DNA of 40,698 bases from a virus: positions 1 to 40,698 of IMG/VR virus record IMGVR_UViG_3300047510_001893; one strand, written 5' to 3'. A program made the position numbers and the translations under genes. Below the pieces are notes generated by a model. That model had not been told where the DNA came from. It saw only the letters and a list, made by a program, of their open reading frames with translations, and searched no databases. Position 1 is the stretch's first letter. Each line of letters starts with the position of its first letter. Shown here one piece after another: positions 28,879 through 37,503 of the stretch.

Positions 28879-29385
28879 TTATCCTTTGTAGTTAATAATT
28901 GCAAAATCAATCATAAACCATATAAGAGTAATTCCAATTAATATGACAATTCCTGCCCCAACCCATACTTTTACATTACTAAAAAACTCTCTTCTTGCAA
29001 TCATCTGATCCATCATCATCTTGTTTCTTTTCTGACGAACTTCTTCTCGCATCTTTCTAAATTCATCATATCCATCACGACCTAAATGATTTAATTCTCC
29101 GTAATGAAACATATGGTAAATATCTTTTTCCATATCAATCAACTTCTGTTTTGCCGCAAGCATATCAAATGCTTCAGCAGTATCACTCTTTGCAAAACTT
29201 ATTTTTTCAAATAAGCCTGGCTTTCTCATCTTCTGTTTTTCTACGGCATGGTAAAAATCGCTTACATGACCAGCCCATTCTCCTAACTGACTATAGACAT
29301 CCTGAACTTCCTTCCCCAATTCAACTGCGTGTTTTACACCATTATATGCCGCTGTTACTGCCGCCATAATGGTAATTGGATCCAT
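28879..29385 (-). CDS. Tail-anchored membrane protein
   Basis: A 168-residue protein, helical, with Met/Arg/Lys-rich middle (FRKMREEVRQKRNKMMMDQMIARREF) and a C-terminal transmembrane helix (VWVGAGIVILIGITLIWFMIDFAII). The N-terminus (MDPITIMAAVTAAYNGVKHAVELG) is amphipathic. From memory this plan recurs in marine T4-like phage proteins of unknown role. Part of the late surface module. Confidence 0.55.
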   Translation of the reverse strand: MDPITIMAAVTAAYNGVKHAVELGKEVQDVYSQLGEWAGHVSDFYHAVEKQKMRKPGLFEKISFAKSDTAEAFDMLAAKQKLIDMEKDIYHMFHYGELNHLGRDGYDEFRKMREEVRQKRNKMMMDQMIARREFFSNVKVWVGAGIVILIGITLIWFMIDFAIINYKG

Positions 29386-31107
29386 TTATTTTTCCTTATA
29401 TTGGTCCTTCGTTAGATCATTGTACAGTCTGTCATTTGATTCGTTTAATAATCTTTGAGCCCTTCTATTGTCTCCTATAAATTGATTCTTGTATATATCT
29501 TCTGACTTATAGAACTGTCCATCTTTTAATGCTTGATTTGTATATGCAGTTAAATCTATTGGAGATTTAGCAAGAGTATCAATACTTGCACCTGTTGCCA
29601 GATCATTATCTTTCACATCCTTCTTTACTGTTTTCTCTTCTTCTTTGACTTCTTTGATCTCTACTTTAACTTGATTGCCAAGATCAGTAGTGTTAGTGGT
29701 ATCAAATGAAGTTACCTTTACTACCTCTTCAGTCTTTTCTTCTTTCTCAGCAAATGTCGTTTGTGAAGATTGTGTAGACTGTTTTGTTTCTTCTTGTTCT
29801 TTACTTTCGTCAAAGAATTTTTCTTCTTGCTTGTTATCACTCATTGCAATTTCAATAGATACTAGACTTGAGACTGCAATATTTTGTAACGCCTCTTCTG
29901 TGCCTGTAAAATTTGGATTGGCATCTTCAGAAAGGGATTGTTCGATAGATTGATTTACTACCTTCAGTGCTTCAGTATTATCTATAGCATCTCTAACAAC
30001 TGACATCAATAGATTTCGATCTACTTCTTTCTTTTCTTTCTCTTCCTCTTTGACTGACTCTTTTAATACTTCTGGCTTGTCATCTGGTACTGATATCTCA
30101 CCTGTTGCAGATAGTTCTACGCCACCAACATCGACATTTGTTTCAGACTTTGTTGAATCTTCTACAACAATTACAGGTGCAGATTGAACTACTTCAGCAG
30201 TAGGTTCATCTTTCTTTTGTTCCTCAAGTTTTTTTGCCATTGCGGCACCATAGCCAGGACAATCTGGATCGTATGTCGCATCAGCAGTACATGCTTGCTG
30301 GAACGCTAATGCCTCTGCGTATCCTGGACAGAACAGACTTGCAAGTGGTCCTAATACTGAACACACCGTTGACTCTAGTGCTTGCTGAAATCCTGGACAT
30401 CCAATATCAAATAATGGATCAGCAGAGCATGCTAGATTGTATTGTTGGAGTTCCCATGCCGCTTGATATCCTGGACAATCAACAGAATATAAAGGATTTG
30501 ATGCACAAGGATCAGAAGTATAGTTTACAGACAAAGAAACATTCTTAATCTCTGGTCCGTAATACCCACCCCAGAATCCACCATCTCTTCCTTCAAACCT
30601 CATTGTAATACTTTGAGGGTCAAGATATGAAGTGGAAAACATTCTTGAACCAGAAACAAAATTCCATTGATCATTTACTCCTGGTCCTACCGTACCATTC
30701 AAATTTAAGTGTGTTGCTTCTGTTGCAAAACCAGTAGATGTAGTTAACCATATTGATGCAGACAAATAATCAGTCTGAAGACTATTGTTGGGCATATGCC
30801 TATAATCAAAAGAATAATTATATCCAGATACTTGAATACCAGTACCACCCAATGCTTGTTGCAGTCCTATAGTTTGAACTAATGTGTCCAGTCCATATGA
30901 AAACATTATTGTGTTTGTAGAAGTGTCATACAATGCACCAGATCCACTTATAGACGCACAACAACCTCCGGGATCTACACCATAAGTAGCACCTGACCAA
31001 TTGTTATTATTGATCAGATTCGCAGAGGTCTGTTCTTGTGCGTTAGAGTAGGAAAAAGAGCAGAGTAAGAATACCCAGCCCAGTACCAAGTGTTTTAGCA
31101 GTGTCAT
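29386..31107 (-). CDS. Large secreted protein with four C...CPGY repeats
   Basis: A 573-residue protein. Signal peptide at residues 1-23 (HLVLGWVFLLCSFSYSNA). Residues 24-200 form a beta-rich domain (YNYSFDYRHMPNNSLQTDYLSASIW, ITMRFEGRDGGFWGGYYGPEI). Residues about 203-290 hold four units of the form C-x(8-10)-C-P-G-Y/F: DPCASNPLYSVDCPGYQ, ACSADPLFDIGCPGFQ, VCSVLGPLASLFCPGYA, ACTADATYDPDCPGYG. The rest is a Glu/Lys/Thr-rich low-complexity region. Likely periplasmic or on the virion surface. It overlaps the previous gene by 65 bases in another frame. Confidence 0.7.
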   Translation of the reverse strand: MTLLKHLVLGWVFLLCSFSYSNAQEQTSANLINNNNWSGATYGVDPGGCCASISGSGALYDTSTNTIMFSYGLDTLVQTIGLQQALGGTGIQVSGYNYSFDYRHMPNNSLQTDYLSASIWLTTSTGFATEATHLNLNGTVGPGVNDQWNFVSGSRMFSTSYLDPQSITMRFEGRDGGFWGGYYGPEIKNVSLSVNYTSDPCASNPLYSVDCPGYQAAWELQQYNLACSADPLFDIGCPGFQQALESTVCSVLGPLASLFCPGYAEALAFQQACTADATYDPDCPGYGAAMAKKLEEQKKDEPTAEVVQSAPVIVVEDSTKSETNVDVGGVELSATGEISVPDDKPEVLKESVKEEEKEKKEVDRNLLMSVVRDAIDNTEALKVVNQSIEQSLSEDANPNFTGTEEALQNIAVSSLVSIEIAMSDNKQEEKFFDESKEQEETKQSTQSSQTTFAEKEEKTEEVVKVTSFDTTNTTDLGNQVKVEIKEVKEEEKTVKKDVKDNDLATGASIDTLAKSPIDLTAYTNQALKDGQFYKSEDIYKNQFIGDNRRAQRLLNESNDRLYNDLTKDQYKEK

Positions 31108-31972
31108 CTTTTTTCTCTACAACAGGTTCTGGAATACGATCTGCGTTTTCACTCCATGCAACTTTTGCCGCTTCTCCAATTCTACCGTCAATGGGGCAAG
31201 GAGTTCCAGCAGCCATCATTGCATCCCAGACTCTTCTATCTTGACACATTGTAGCAACAGCTGCAACTTTCATACCCATATCAAAGAGAGTCTTTGAAAG
31301 TTTTAGTCTTTCACAGTTCATGTCTCTAATTGTTGCACCACCAGCAATACCAAGTATCTGAGTTTGAATTGCTCCAGATACACCAGTAGTACAAAGATCA
31401 GAATTACCGCCGCTCATCATTGATGGTGCTATAGCAGAAGGTGGAGGAGACTCTATCTTCTGATTAATGTCAGAACGATTGTAGTTATCATTCTTATTAT
31501 TTGAATCGATTCTTTGATCTGAAGTGCTTGTGCTAGTACTACTATTTACATTCGTATTTACATTTGTACTAGTGCTTGTATTGTTATTATTATTAGTATT
31601 TACGGAAGTACTATCAATGACACTATTGCTGGTACTTGTGCTATTGTTAGTATTTAAATTAGTACTGGTAGAAGTGCTACTGTTTATGTTTGTATTTAGG
31701 TTGGTACTATTTGAAGTACTTGTATTTACATTGTTATTGTTGTTTGTACTTGTTGAAGTGCTAGTGCTAGTATTGACATTTGTGTTAGTAGCTGTGCTAT
31801 TAACAGTGGTGTCATTGATATTGTTATTAAAATTATTATTTGTGTTTGTACTTGTTACGGTGCTAGTAGATGTTGAATTATTGTTTGTATCTACTAGAGT
31901 TGTCGAGTCATAGGTCTGTGCGTGTAGTAATGATGAAGCCGTAATCATAACGATTGCGACTAACTTTTTCAT
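31043..31972 (-). CDS. Secreted Asn/Ser/Thr-repeat protein with conserved C-terminal domain
   Basis: A 309-residue protein: signal peptide (MKKLVAIVMITASSLLHAQ), then about 150 residues made almost only of Asn, Ser and Thr (NTNVNTSTSTSTSTNNNNN and similar), then a conserved part, GNSDLCTTGVSGAIQTQILGIAGGATIRDMNCERLKLSKTL...ATMCQDRRVWDAMMAAGTPCPIDG with five cysteines, and a short C-terminal hydrophobic segment (LGTGLGILTLLFFLL). I recall the C-terminal domain from marine phages. The late promoter at 32052-32059 drives it. Confidence 0.75.
   Translation of the reverse strand: MKKLVAIVMITASSLLHAQTYDSTTLVDTNNNSTSTSTVTSTNTNNNFNNNINDTTVNSTATNTNVNTSTSTSTSTNNNNNVNTSTSNSTNLNTNINSSTSTSTNLNTNNSTSTSNSVIDSTSVNTNNNNNTSTSTNVNTNVNSSTSTSTSDQRIDSNNKNDNYNRSDINQKIESPPPSAIAPSMMSGGNSDLCTTGVSGAIQTQILGIAGGATIRDMNCERLKLSKTLFDMGMKVAAVATMCQDRRVWDAMMAAGTPCPIDGRIGEAAKVAWSENADRIPEPVVEKKDDTAKTLGTGLGILTLLFFLL
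31524..31913 (-). repeat. Low-complexity triplet-repeat tract inside the Asn/Ser/Thr gene
   Basis: About 390 bases of AAT, AAC, AGT, AGC, ACT and ACA codons in changing order on the minus strand. Short units such as ACAAATGTAAATAC recur imperfectly. Such tracts can expand or shrink by slippage, so length variation between related phages is likely. Confidence 0.7.
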
Positions 31973-32051
31973 GATAGTTTTTTAATCTCCTATAGAATTC
32001 ATTTAATAGTATAATTCGAAAGAAGAAAAATAAAAAAAATCATTTACTGTA

Positions 32052-32059
32052 TATTTATA
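32052..32059 (-). promoter_or_regulatory. T4-type late promoter of the surface-protein module
   Basis: Minus strand TATAAATA, the exact late box, 80 bases before the start of the Asn/Ser/Thr-repeat gene and just beyond the tRNA(CAT). It would put the genes from 31972 down to 27383 under late, gp33-dependent control. Confidence 0.7.
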
Positions 32060-32068
32060 ACAGTTTTG

Positions 32069-32145
32069 TGGTGCGCCCGGAGGGACTTGAACCCCCAACC
32101 AACGGATTATGAGTCCGCTGCTCTGACCAATTGAGCTACAGGCGC
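32069..32145 (-). tRNA. tRNA with CAT anticodon (Ile2 or elongator Met)
   Basis: Minus strand starts GCGCCTGTAGCTCAATTGG and ends GGGCGCACCA; acceptor stem, D arm (GCTC/GAGC) and T arm (GGGGG-TTCAAGT-CCCTC with one wobble) all fold. Anticodon loop CTCATAA, anticodon at 32109-32111. The stem and variable loop (GGA-CTCATAA-TCC, TTGGTTG) look more like tRNA-Ile(CAT), which needs lysidine, than Met. CCA is encoded. Isolated from the main tRNA array. Confidence 0.9.
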
Positions 32146-32155
32146 AATGTTTGTA

Positions 32156-32629
32156 TTATACAACTATTTTAAGAAGACTTTCAAGGTGTTTTTTGTCTAT
32201 ATCAAGGTACTTAATCACTTCTTCTGGTTTAACGAAAGCATCTTCATTATAATCACACTGTTCCCACCACCAAAATTGTTGCTCACGAAGATATTTTCTA
32301 TCTTTCAACAGATTTATGTTTTCTGGATGTCCAAAAATTGTTGGGTCAGATTGACCAAAAAGAACTATACCTGGTTTACCAATATCCCAAGCTAAATGTT
32401 GAAAGAAACTATCTACAGATATCCAAGTTCTGCAATTTTCAATCAATGCAGTTAATTCCAGTACACTCAAGTTTTTTCTAAAATCATCTACTAATTGTTT
32501 TTCTCCATCAATACCAACTTGAATAATAGGTTCTTTGATTAATGAGATTAGTTCAGGCCACCAAGGATAATTTTTAGGATTATTTTTATCGTTTCTTAAT
32601 TTTTTAGCGTAAGGTGATATTATAATCAT
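32156..32629 (-). CDS. GT9-like (heptosyltransferase-like) protein, half size
   Basis: A 157-residue protein resembling the C-terminal Rossmann domain of family 9 glycosyltransferases: PIIQVGIDGEKQLVDDFR, LSVLELTALIENCRTWISVDSFFQHLAWDIGKPGIVLFGQSDPTIFGHPEN (nucleotide-sugar site; the SVDS.FQHLA phrase matches the GT9 'D(S/T)G..H.A' site). The N-terminal half of a normal heptosyltransferase is missing. It overlaps the preceding GT2 gene, whose C-terminus may supply a partner domain. Last gene of the sugar operon. Confidence 0.7.
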   Translation of the reverse strand: MIIISPYAKKLRNDKNNPKNYPWWPELISLIKEPIIQVGIDGEKQLVDDFRKNLSVLELTALIENCRTWISVDSFFQHLAWDIGKPGIVLFGQSDPTIFGHPENINLLKDRKYLREQQFWWWEQCDYNEDAFVKPEEVIKYLDIDKKHLESLLKIVV

Positions 32630-33603
32630 TTTTCTACTCCATACAATTTTCTAAATGCGTTTTCAAGACTATCTTTCCATTTCCATTGGTCCATTTTAGT
32701 ATAAACATTAAACGAACTAATATCACCAAATCTTTGAATTGCCTCAGCAATACTTTTGCCAGGAATTATTTCTGGATAACAAGAAAACACTATTGGATTC
32801 TGAATGTCTTTCAATACTCGTTTGAATACAATATGATCACCTAAACCACAATCTAAAACAACTGGTGTATACTCTTTTAATCCTAAAATATTGTTGAATA
32901 TTTGTTCATCGTGAGCAAACATGTCTTGAGTACTAGTTCTAATACCACCTTGACGATTCTTTAAATGCCAAACTACAGCATCAGGCACAACCAATAGTCT
33001 ATAACCTTTTTGTCTAAATGCATAAGTGAATAATGTTTCTTCTCTGTGTGCAGCTCTAGACAATGCCAAATTGTAATCACATATTCCAGCACGATACAGA
33101 AATGAACAATGCAAGTGATCAACTTCTCTCACAACTCTAACATGATCCCATTGCATATTTGGTTCATGCCAAATATCTTCTATTTTTCCTGTACAAGCAA
33201 TTCGTATCGTTTCAAATGGGGGTGTTAAAACTGAACCACCAACAGCTCCAACATCATCATGATTTTGGATATAAGAATACAGATTCTTTAAAGCATTAGG
33301 TTCTGCAACTGTATCATCATCCAATCTCCATACTAAATCATAACCCATTTTATTTGCAATTTGATGATTAAAATGTTGCCCTTTTCTTGCACCAAATAAA
33401 ACTTCCCATGTGATTTTCTTTTCTTCTAAGATAGAAAATAGATATGCATAGTGCTGCATCTCTCTCATATCTTTTGGGTCATCATTATCATCAAAAATGA
33501 CTAAGTGATCTGGTAATTTTTCTTGTGCAATTACAGATTGTATTGCCATAGGTAAGGTAGTATCATACCTTCCTCTAGTCGATATGGAACATAGTACTCT
33601 CAT
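32626..33603 (-). CDS. Glycosyltransferase, GT2 domain plus C-terminal GT9-like segment
   Basis: A 325-residue protein. Residues 1-230 are a GT2 domain: VLCSISTRGRYDTTLPMAIQSVIAQ, HLVIFDDNDD, and RLDDDTVAEPNALKNL with the DDD metal site, then VVPDAVVWHLKNRQGGIR. Residues 245-325 (VVLDCGLGDHIVFKRVLKDI...VFSCYPEII) resemble the start of a GT9 domain, whose remaining half looks to be the next gene. It could be that one GT9 enzyme was split and its N-terminal part fused to a GT2 unit. Confidence 0.75.
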   Translation of the reverse strand: MRVLCSISTRGRYDTTLPMAIQSVIAQEKLPDHLVIFDDNDDPKDMREMQHYAYLFSILEEKKITWEVLFGARKGQHFNHQIANKMGYDLVWRLDDDTVAEPNALKNLYSYIQNHDDVGAVGGSVLTPPFETIRIACTGKIEDIWHEPNMQWDHVRVVREVDHLHCSFLYRAGICDYNLALSRAAHREETLFTYAFRQKGYRLLVVPDAVVWHLKNRQGGIRTSTQDMFAHDEQIFNNILGLKEYTPVVLDCGLGDHIVFKRVLKDIQNPIVFSCYPEIIPGKSIAEAIQRFGDISSFNVYTKMDQWKWKDSLENAFRKLYGVEK

Positions 33604-35537
33604 TTAAAAGCCTCTACATTTAAAAATAAGTGAACGGTGTGTGGCATAACATATTTTGAAGCTGGATCTTTTCTGGTAATATTTTTAAAACCTGCCCATC
33701 CCAAATTAGTTCTTAATTGTTGTTCAGTAAAAAGAAACTTATGTGTTTGTCCTGGAACCCAAGGGTGTGCAAAAAAGTGCCCATATAGTAAAACTCTCCA
33801 ATCTTCAATATCCATTGTTGGTGATCCTTCAACAAATGACCGACAGGTCTCTAAAAAGTCTGGAGTTTCCAACCATAATCTTCCACCTGACTTCAATACA
33901 CGAAACCATTCTTCCAATACATCTTTAATCTCAAAGAAGTGAAAATGCTCAATGATATGAAATGCCTTTATTTCATCTACAGAGTTATCGTCATATGGCA
34001 ACTTCTGTACATCAAATCTAGCATCACAAACTGCATCATCGGGTGCATACAAATCTATGTTTATATATCCTTCAGTATAATCATGACCACATGCTAAATG
34101 CAACTTAAGTGAATCTAGCATTTCGTGTTTATTCTTCAATAAAGGCATTTTAGATTTACCAATTGAAGCCTGAGAAGTGTTTCTATGCAAATAAAAGATA
34201 GTTTGAATTTTCTTATCAACAAATTTATAATTACTTTTCCATAGACGAATCCACATATCCCAATCTTCTACACTATCAAGATTGCTATCAAATGAATTTT
34301 GAATAAAACAATCTTTTTTAGCAACAACTGAAGATATCCATATGAAATTTTTATACAACAGTTGTTTTCCAATAAAATCTTTTGGAATAGGTATGTTGAT
34401 AATATCCATCTTAGAATAGTTTTCATCTATAACAGTTGGTTTAGAGTAAACGATATCATACTCATTCGTATAAACTAAACTAGTCTCTAAATGATTTTCC
34501 ATCCAAGAATCATCAGAATCTAAAAATGCAATAATCTCACAACCATCTTTTATGGCCTGTTGTATTAGGAAATTTCTGCCATAACTTTGCCCTCTATTTT
34601 CATCACCTCTAAAGTAACGAATGGTTGGATCATTGTTAGACAAGAAAGAAACTGCATCTTGTAAATTGTCTGTAGAATTGTCATCATATATGTAATGTAC
34701 AACATCTTTATAAGTCTGTACCTTAACAGAATTGATACACTTGAACATATGATGAATGTCATTATAAATTGGTGTAATGACAGCAACAGTATTTTTTGTT
34801 ATACCTCTATTTACCCAATAAGGATTATGTTTCAAAGCAACTCTAAAAGAATTTTTAAGAAAGTTAGAACTCCAATTCTGAACTAAAGTTTGATCATGAA
34901 CAGTTCCTTCAGCTAAGTGATATATTGGATAGTTACCTGTATAAAATTTATTTGGGCTATGTGTTTTGGACACACACTCTTCGATTGTAAATCCATTGTC
35001 TTCTGCTAAGACACAAAACTCCATGTCTTCACAAGAACCAACACCATATTCTTCGTTTAGTAGACCTATTTTATTAAATACTTTTCTATCAATCATAACA
35101 CAGAAAAATATAGCAAAGTGTCTCATCAATACTGTTGAAAATTCTTTGACAACACATGAAATTCCACAATTTTGATTTTTAGAGAATTGGTCTTCCAATA
35201 CAGTCAACCATAAATTATGGGTTTGCTCTAAAAGAATACAATCATTGTTCAATAGAACTACTTTATCGCAAGTGGTTAATTTAATTCCCTCATTCGTTGC
35301 TTTTGGATATCCCAATGGTTGATCGTTCCAAGCATACTTGAAATTATCCTTTAAATTGAGTTTCGCAAAATATTCAGTCAACTCTTCTAGATATTGTTTT
35401 GTATTATCAGTACATCCATTTGCAGATATAACCAATTCTATATCTTTTACAGAAGAATACTTAAGTATTGACTCAACACACGGCTTTAATAAATCATCAC
35501 AGTGATTGTAAGTTGGTATGACTATAGAATATTTCAT
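33600..35537 (-). CDS. Three-domain GT2-GT2-methyltransferase
   Basis: A 645-residue protein. Domain 1 (residues 1-230): GT2, YSIVIPTYNHCDDLLKPCVESILKYSS, LNNDCILL. Domain 2 (about 250-460): GT2, VAVITPIYNDIHHMFKCINSVKVQTYKD, AFLDSDDSWMENHLE with DSDD metal site. Domain 3 (about 480-645): class I SAM methyltransferase, LHLACGHDYTEGYINIDLYAPDDAV, then AFHIIEHFHFFEIKDVLEEWFRVLKSGGRLWLETPDF. It probably extends and caps a glycan chain. Overlaps both neighbours by four bases. Its domains 1 and 3 are paralogous to the preceding gene. Confidence 0.85.
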   Translation of the reverse strand: MKYSIVIPTYNHCDDLLKPCVESILKYSSVKDIELVISANGCTDNTKQYLEELTEYFAKLNLKDNFKYAWNDQPLGYPKATNEGIKLTTCDKVVLLNNDCILLEQTHNLWLTVLEDQFSKNQNCGISCVVKEFSTVLMRHFAIFFCVMIDRKVFNKIGLLNEEYGVGSCEDMEFCVLAEDNGFTIEECVSKTHSPNKFYTGNYPIYHLAEGTVHDQTLVQNWSSNFLKNSFRVALKHNPYWVNRGITKNTVAVITPIYNDIHHMFKCINSVKVQTYKDVVHYIYDDNSTDNLQDAVSFLSNNDPTIRYFRGDENRGQSYGRNFLIQQAIKDGCEIIAFLDSDDSWMENHLETSLVYTNEYDIVYSKPTVIDENYSKMDIINIPIPKDFIGKQLLYKNFIWISSVVAKKDCFIQNSFDSNLDSVEDWDMWIRLWKSNYKFVDKKIQTIFYLHRNTSQASIGKSKMPLLKNKHEMLDSLKLHLACGHDYTEGYINIDLYAPDDAVCDARFDVQKLPYDDNSVDEIKAFHIIEHFHFFEIKDVLEEWFRVLKSGGRLWLETPDFLETCRSFVEGSPTMDIEDWRVLLYGHFFAHPWVPGQTHKFLFTEQQLRTNLGWAGFKNITRKDPASKYVMPHTVHLFLNVEAFK

Positions 35538-36745
35538 TTGATTGCTTCCACTCTAAAATTAGGTCCATCATGTCCAAGAATTTGTTCTTGCATAAATTTT
35601 ATGTCTCTAAATCCAGCACCAACTAAATGATCATACACTATTTCTGGATACCATCCAAAAAGATGTGGGCTAGTAATCTCTTCAGGATCACCAGAATGTC
35701 TAGTATTTACTGTGCCATAGATAGAAGTCAACAATCTATAACGCATCATTTTATCATTAGTGCTTATGAATTGTCTACACAATTCTTCAATATTTGGCAT
35801 CTCCATAATTAATTTGCCATTAGGTTTTAACACCCTTTTCCACTCAACAAGTGTCTTCATTATTTTAAATGGACTGATATGTTCAAAGACATGTGATGCT
35901 AAAATTTCATCTGCATAATTGTCACTGAAATCTAACTTTGTTATATCCATTTTTAGATCAGCTCTTTCATCATACAAGTCAATATTCAAGTAATCATCAT
36001 ATGGAAGAGGCCCAGAACCTAAATTTAATTTTGCATTTTTAAGATGACGATCATAAATTATAATTTTATTACGATTCAACACATCTTTGTAAGTTGGCAC
36101 TTTTGTTAGAAAAGTCTGACTAGATTTGTGAAAGATTGGAACTGTACCATTGTATCCAGTTTTTGTATTTTCCCAATTTCCAGCTTGTTTTAATTCAAAC
36201 CCACTATTTAAAGCACGCAAACAATAATCTATGTCTTCACAATTGCCTGGGGAAAAAACTTCATCTAATAGACCAATTTTGTTGATAACTTTTCTATCTA
36301 TCATAACGCAAAAGAAAAAAAGTAAATCTTTCTTCAAGTGCTTATCAGTCAACAACAAAGGACCAGTAATGCCAACTCTTTCATTTTCTAAAAATGGTTG
36401 CTCTAACATCTTTAACCAATAATCTTTGACTTGATCTAGGAGAACACAGTCATTATTCAATAAAATAATTTTTTCTCCAGTCGATATCTTTATCCCTTCA
36501 TTTATAGCTTTAGGATAACCAATTGCTTCATTGAACCAAACAGTTTTAAAGTTATTTGGCAAATTTTTTTCTGTGAAAAATGTTTTTAAATCTTGTAGAA
36601 ACAATTCAGTATTATCTTTGCATCCATTAGCAGAAATAATAAGTTCTATGTTTTCTATAGTTGTATGACGAATAATAGACTCAACACATGGGATTAAAAA
36701 TTCATTACAATAGTCATATGTTGGAATGATTATGGAATATTTCAA
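35534..36745 (-). CDS. Two-domain GT2-methyltransferase
   Basis: A 403-residue protein. Residues 1-230 are GT2 (YSIIIPTYDYCNEFLIPCVESI, ANGCKDNTELFLQDL, ILLNNDCVLLDQ, LDEVFSPGNCEDIDYCLRAL). Residues 240-403 are a SAM methyltransferase: LNLGSGPLPYDDYLNIDLYDE, MDITKLDFSDNYADEILASHVFEHI, WKRVLKPNGKLIMEMPN. It is clearly related to domains 1 and 3 of the next gene, indicating tandem duplication. Overlaps the epimerase gene by four bases. Confidence 0.85.
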   Translation of the reverse strand: MKYSIIIPTYDYCNEFLIPCVESIIRHTTIENIELIISANGCKDNTELFLQDLKTFFTEKNLPNNFKTVWFNEAIGYPKAINEGIKISTGEKIILLNNDCVLLDQVKDYWLKMLEQPFLENERVGITGPLLLTDKHLKKDLLFFFCVMIDRKVINKIGLLDEVFSPGNCEDIDYCLRALNSGFELKQAGNWENTKTGYNGTVPIFHKSSQTFLTKVPTYKDVLNRNKIIIYDRHLKNAKLNLGSGPLPYDDYLNIDLYDERADLKMDITKLDFSDNYADEILASHVFEHISPFKIMKTLVEWKRVLKPNGKLIMEMPNIEELCRQFISTNDKMMRYRLLTSIYGTVNTRHSGDPEEITSPHLFGWYPEIVYDHLVGAGFRDIKFMQEQILGHDGPNFRVEAIK

Positions 36746-37503
36746 AGTTTCTCCAAAGTCAAATTAGTTTTTGTCATATCAGCACAAGTATATTTCTGAT
36801 ATGAACACTTCAAGTTTTCAGGCATTTCAATTTCTCGTATATCATTTGTATATAATTTAGCAACATCTAAGAAACTCATAGTAGTACCAGTGCCAAGATT
36901 CCATACGCCAGATTCTTGTACATCTAGAAATTTTTCATGGTAGTCTACAATTTGATCGACATGCACAAAGTCTCTTTTGTAATTCTCACTATCTTTAAAT
37001 ACTTTCACATAGCCTAACTTTTCATGCTGAATTTTAAATTGTGTAAAAGGACTTGCTTGGGAACCTTTGTGTTCTTCATTAGAACCGTACACATTAAAAT
37101 AACGAAAAATTTGTGTGGTATGCTTTGATGGATTATTTTTTACATAACGCTCAAACATATATTTAGACCATGAATATGGAGTTCTAGGATCAACAGGTGA
37201 TTCTTCAGTAAACTCAGTATTCATTCCATAAACAGATGCTGAACTTGCAAACTGAAATTTTTTACCAGACAACTTACATAGATTATAAAGTTTTATTGAA
37301 AAATCATAGTTTTGTCTGAATATCTTGTCTACATCTTTTTCAGTAGTAGAACTAATACCACCAACATGAATTACCCATTCAACCATAGTGATGTCTGGAA
37401 ATTCTCTTCCCCATTCATAGGTAACAACATCATGCTTGTCTTTAAGCCTGTTTAATAAGTGTGACCCAATAAAGCCTTTGTGTCCTGTAATTAGTATTTT
37501 CAT
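36742..37503 (-). CDS. hldD: ADP-heptose 6-epimerase-like (HldD) protein
   Basis: A 253-residue short-chain dehydrogenase/epimerase. N-terminal NAD site LITGHKGFIGSHL (GxxGxxG), then VEWVIHVGGISSTTEKD, QFASSASVYG, the catalytic PYSWSKYMFERYV (Tyr-x3-Lys) and RYFNVYGSNEEHKGSQASPF, which is the HldD/RfaD phrase (RYFNVYGPREGHKG...). Bacterial HldD has about 310 residues, so this copy is shorter at the C-terminus. It should convert ADP-D-glycero- to ADP-L-glycero-manno-heptose, fitting the HldE pieces just upstream. Confidence 0.8.
   Translation of the reverse strand: MKILITGHKGFIGSHLLNRLKDKHDVVTYEWGREFPDITMVEWVIHVGGISSTTEKDVDKIFRQNYDFSIKLYNLCKLSGKKFQFASSASVYGMNTEFTEESPVDPRTPYSWSKYMFERYVKNNPSKHTTQIFRYFNVYGSNEEHKGSQASPFTQFKIQHEKLGYVKVFKDSENYKRDFVHVDQIVDYHEKFLDVQESGVWNLGTGTTMSFLDVAKLYTNDIREIEMPENLKCSYQKYTCADMTKTNLTLEKL

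Noticed and set aside
31524-31913. Plus-strand ORF of 129 residues made of Leu, Val and Phe
   Set aside because: It is the reverse complement of the Asn/Ser/Thr codon repeats of the minus-strand gene; the composition is an artefact and no ribosome site is present.
31524-31913. CRISPR array or satellite repeat
   Set aside because: Repeats are codon-level, irregular and in frame with the gene; no repeat-spacer order.
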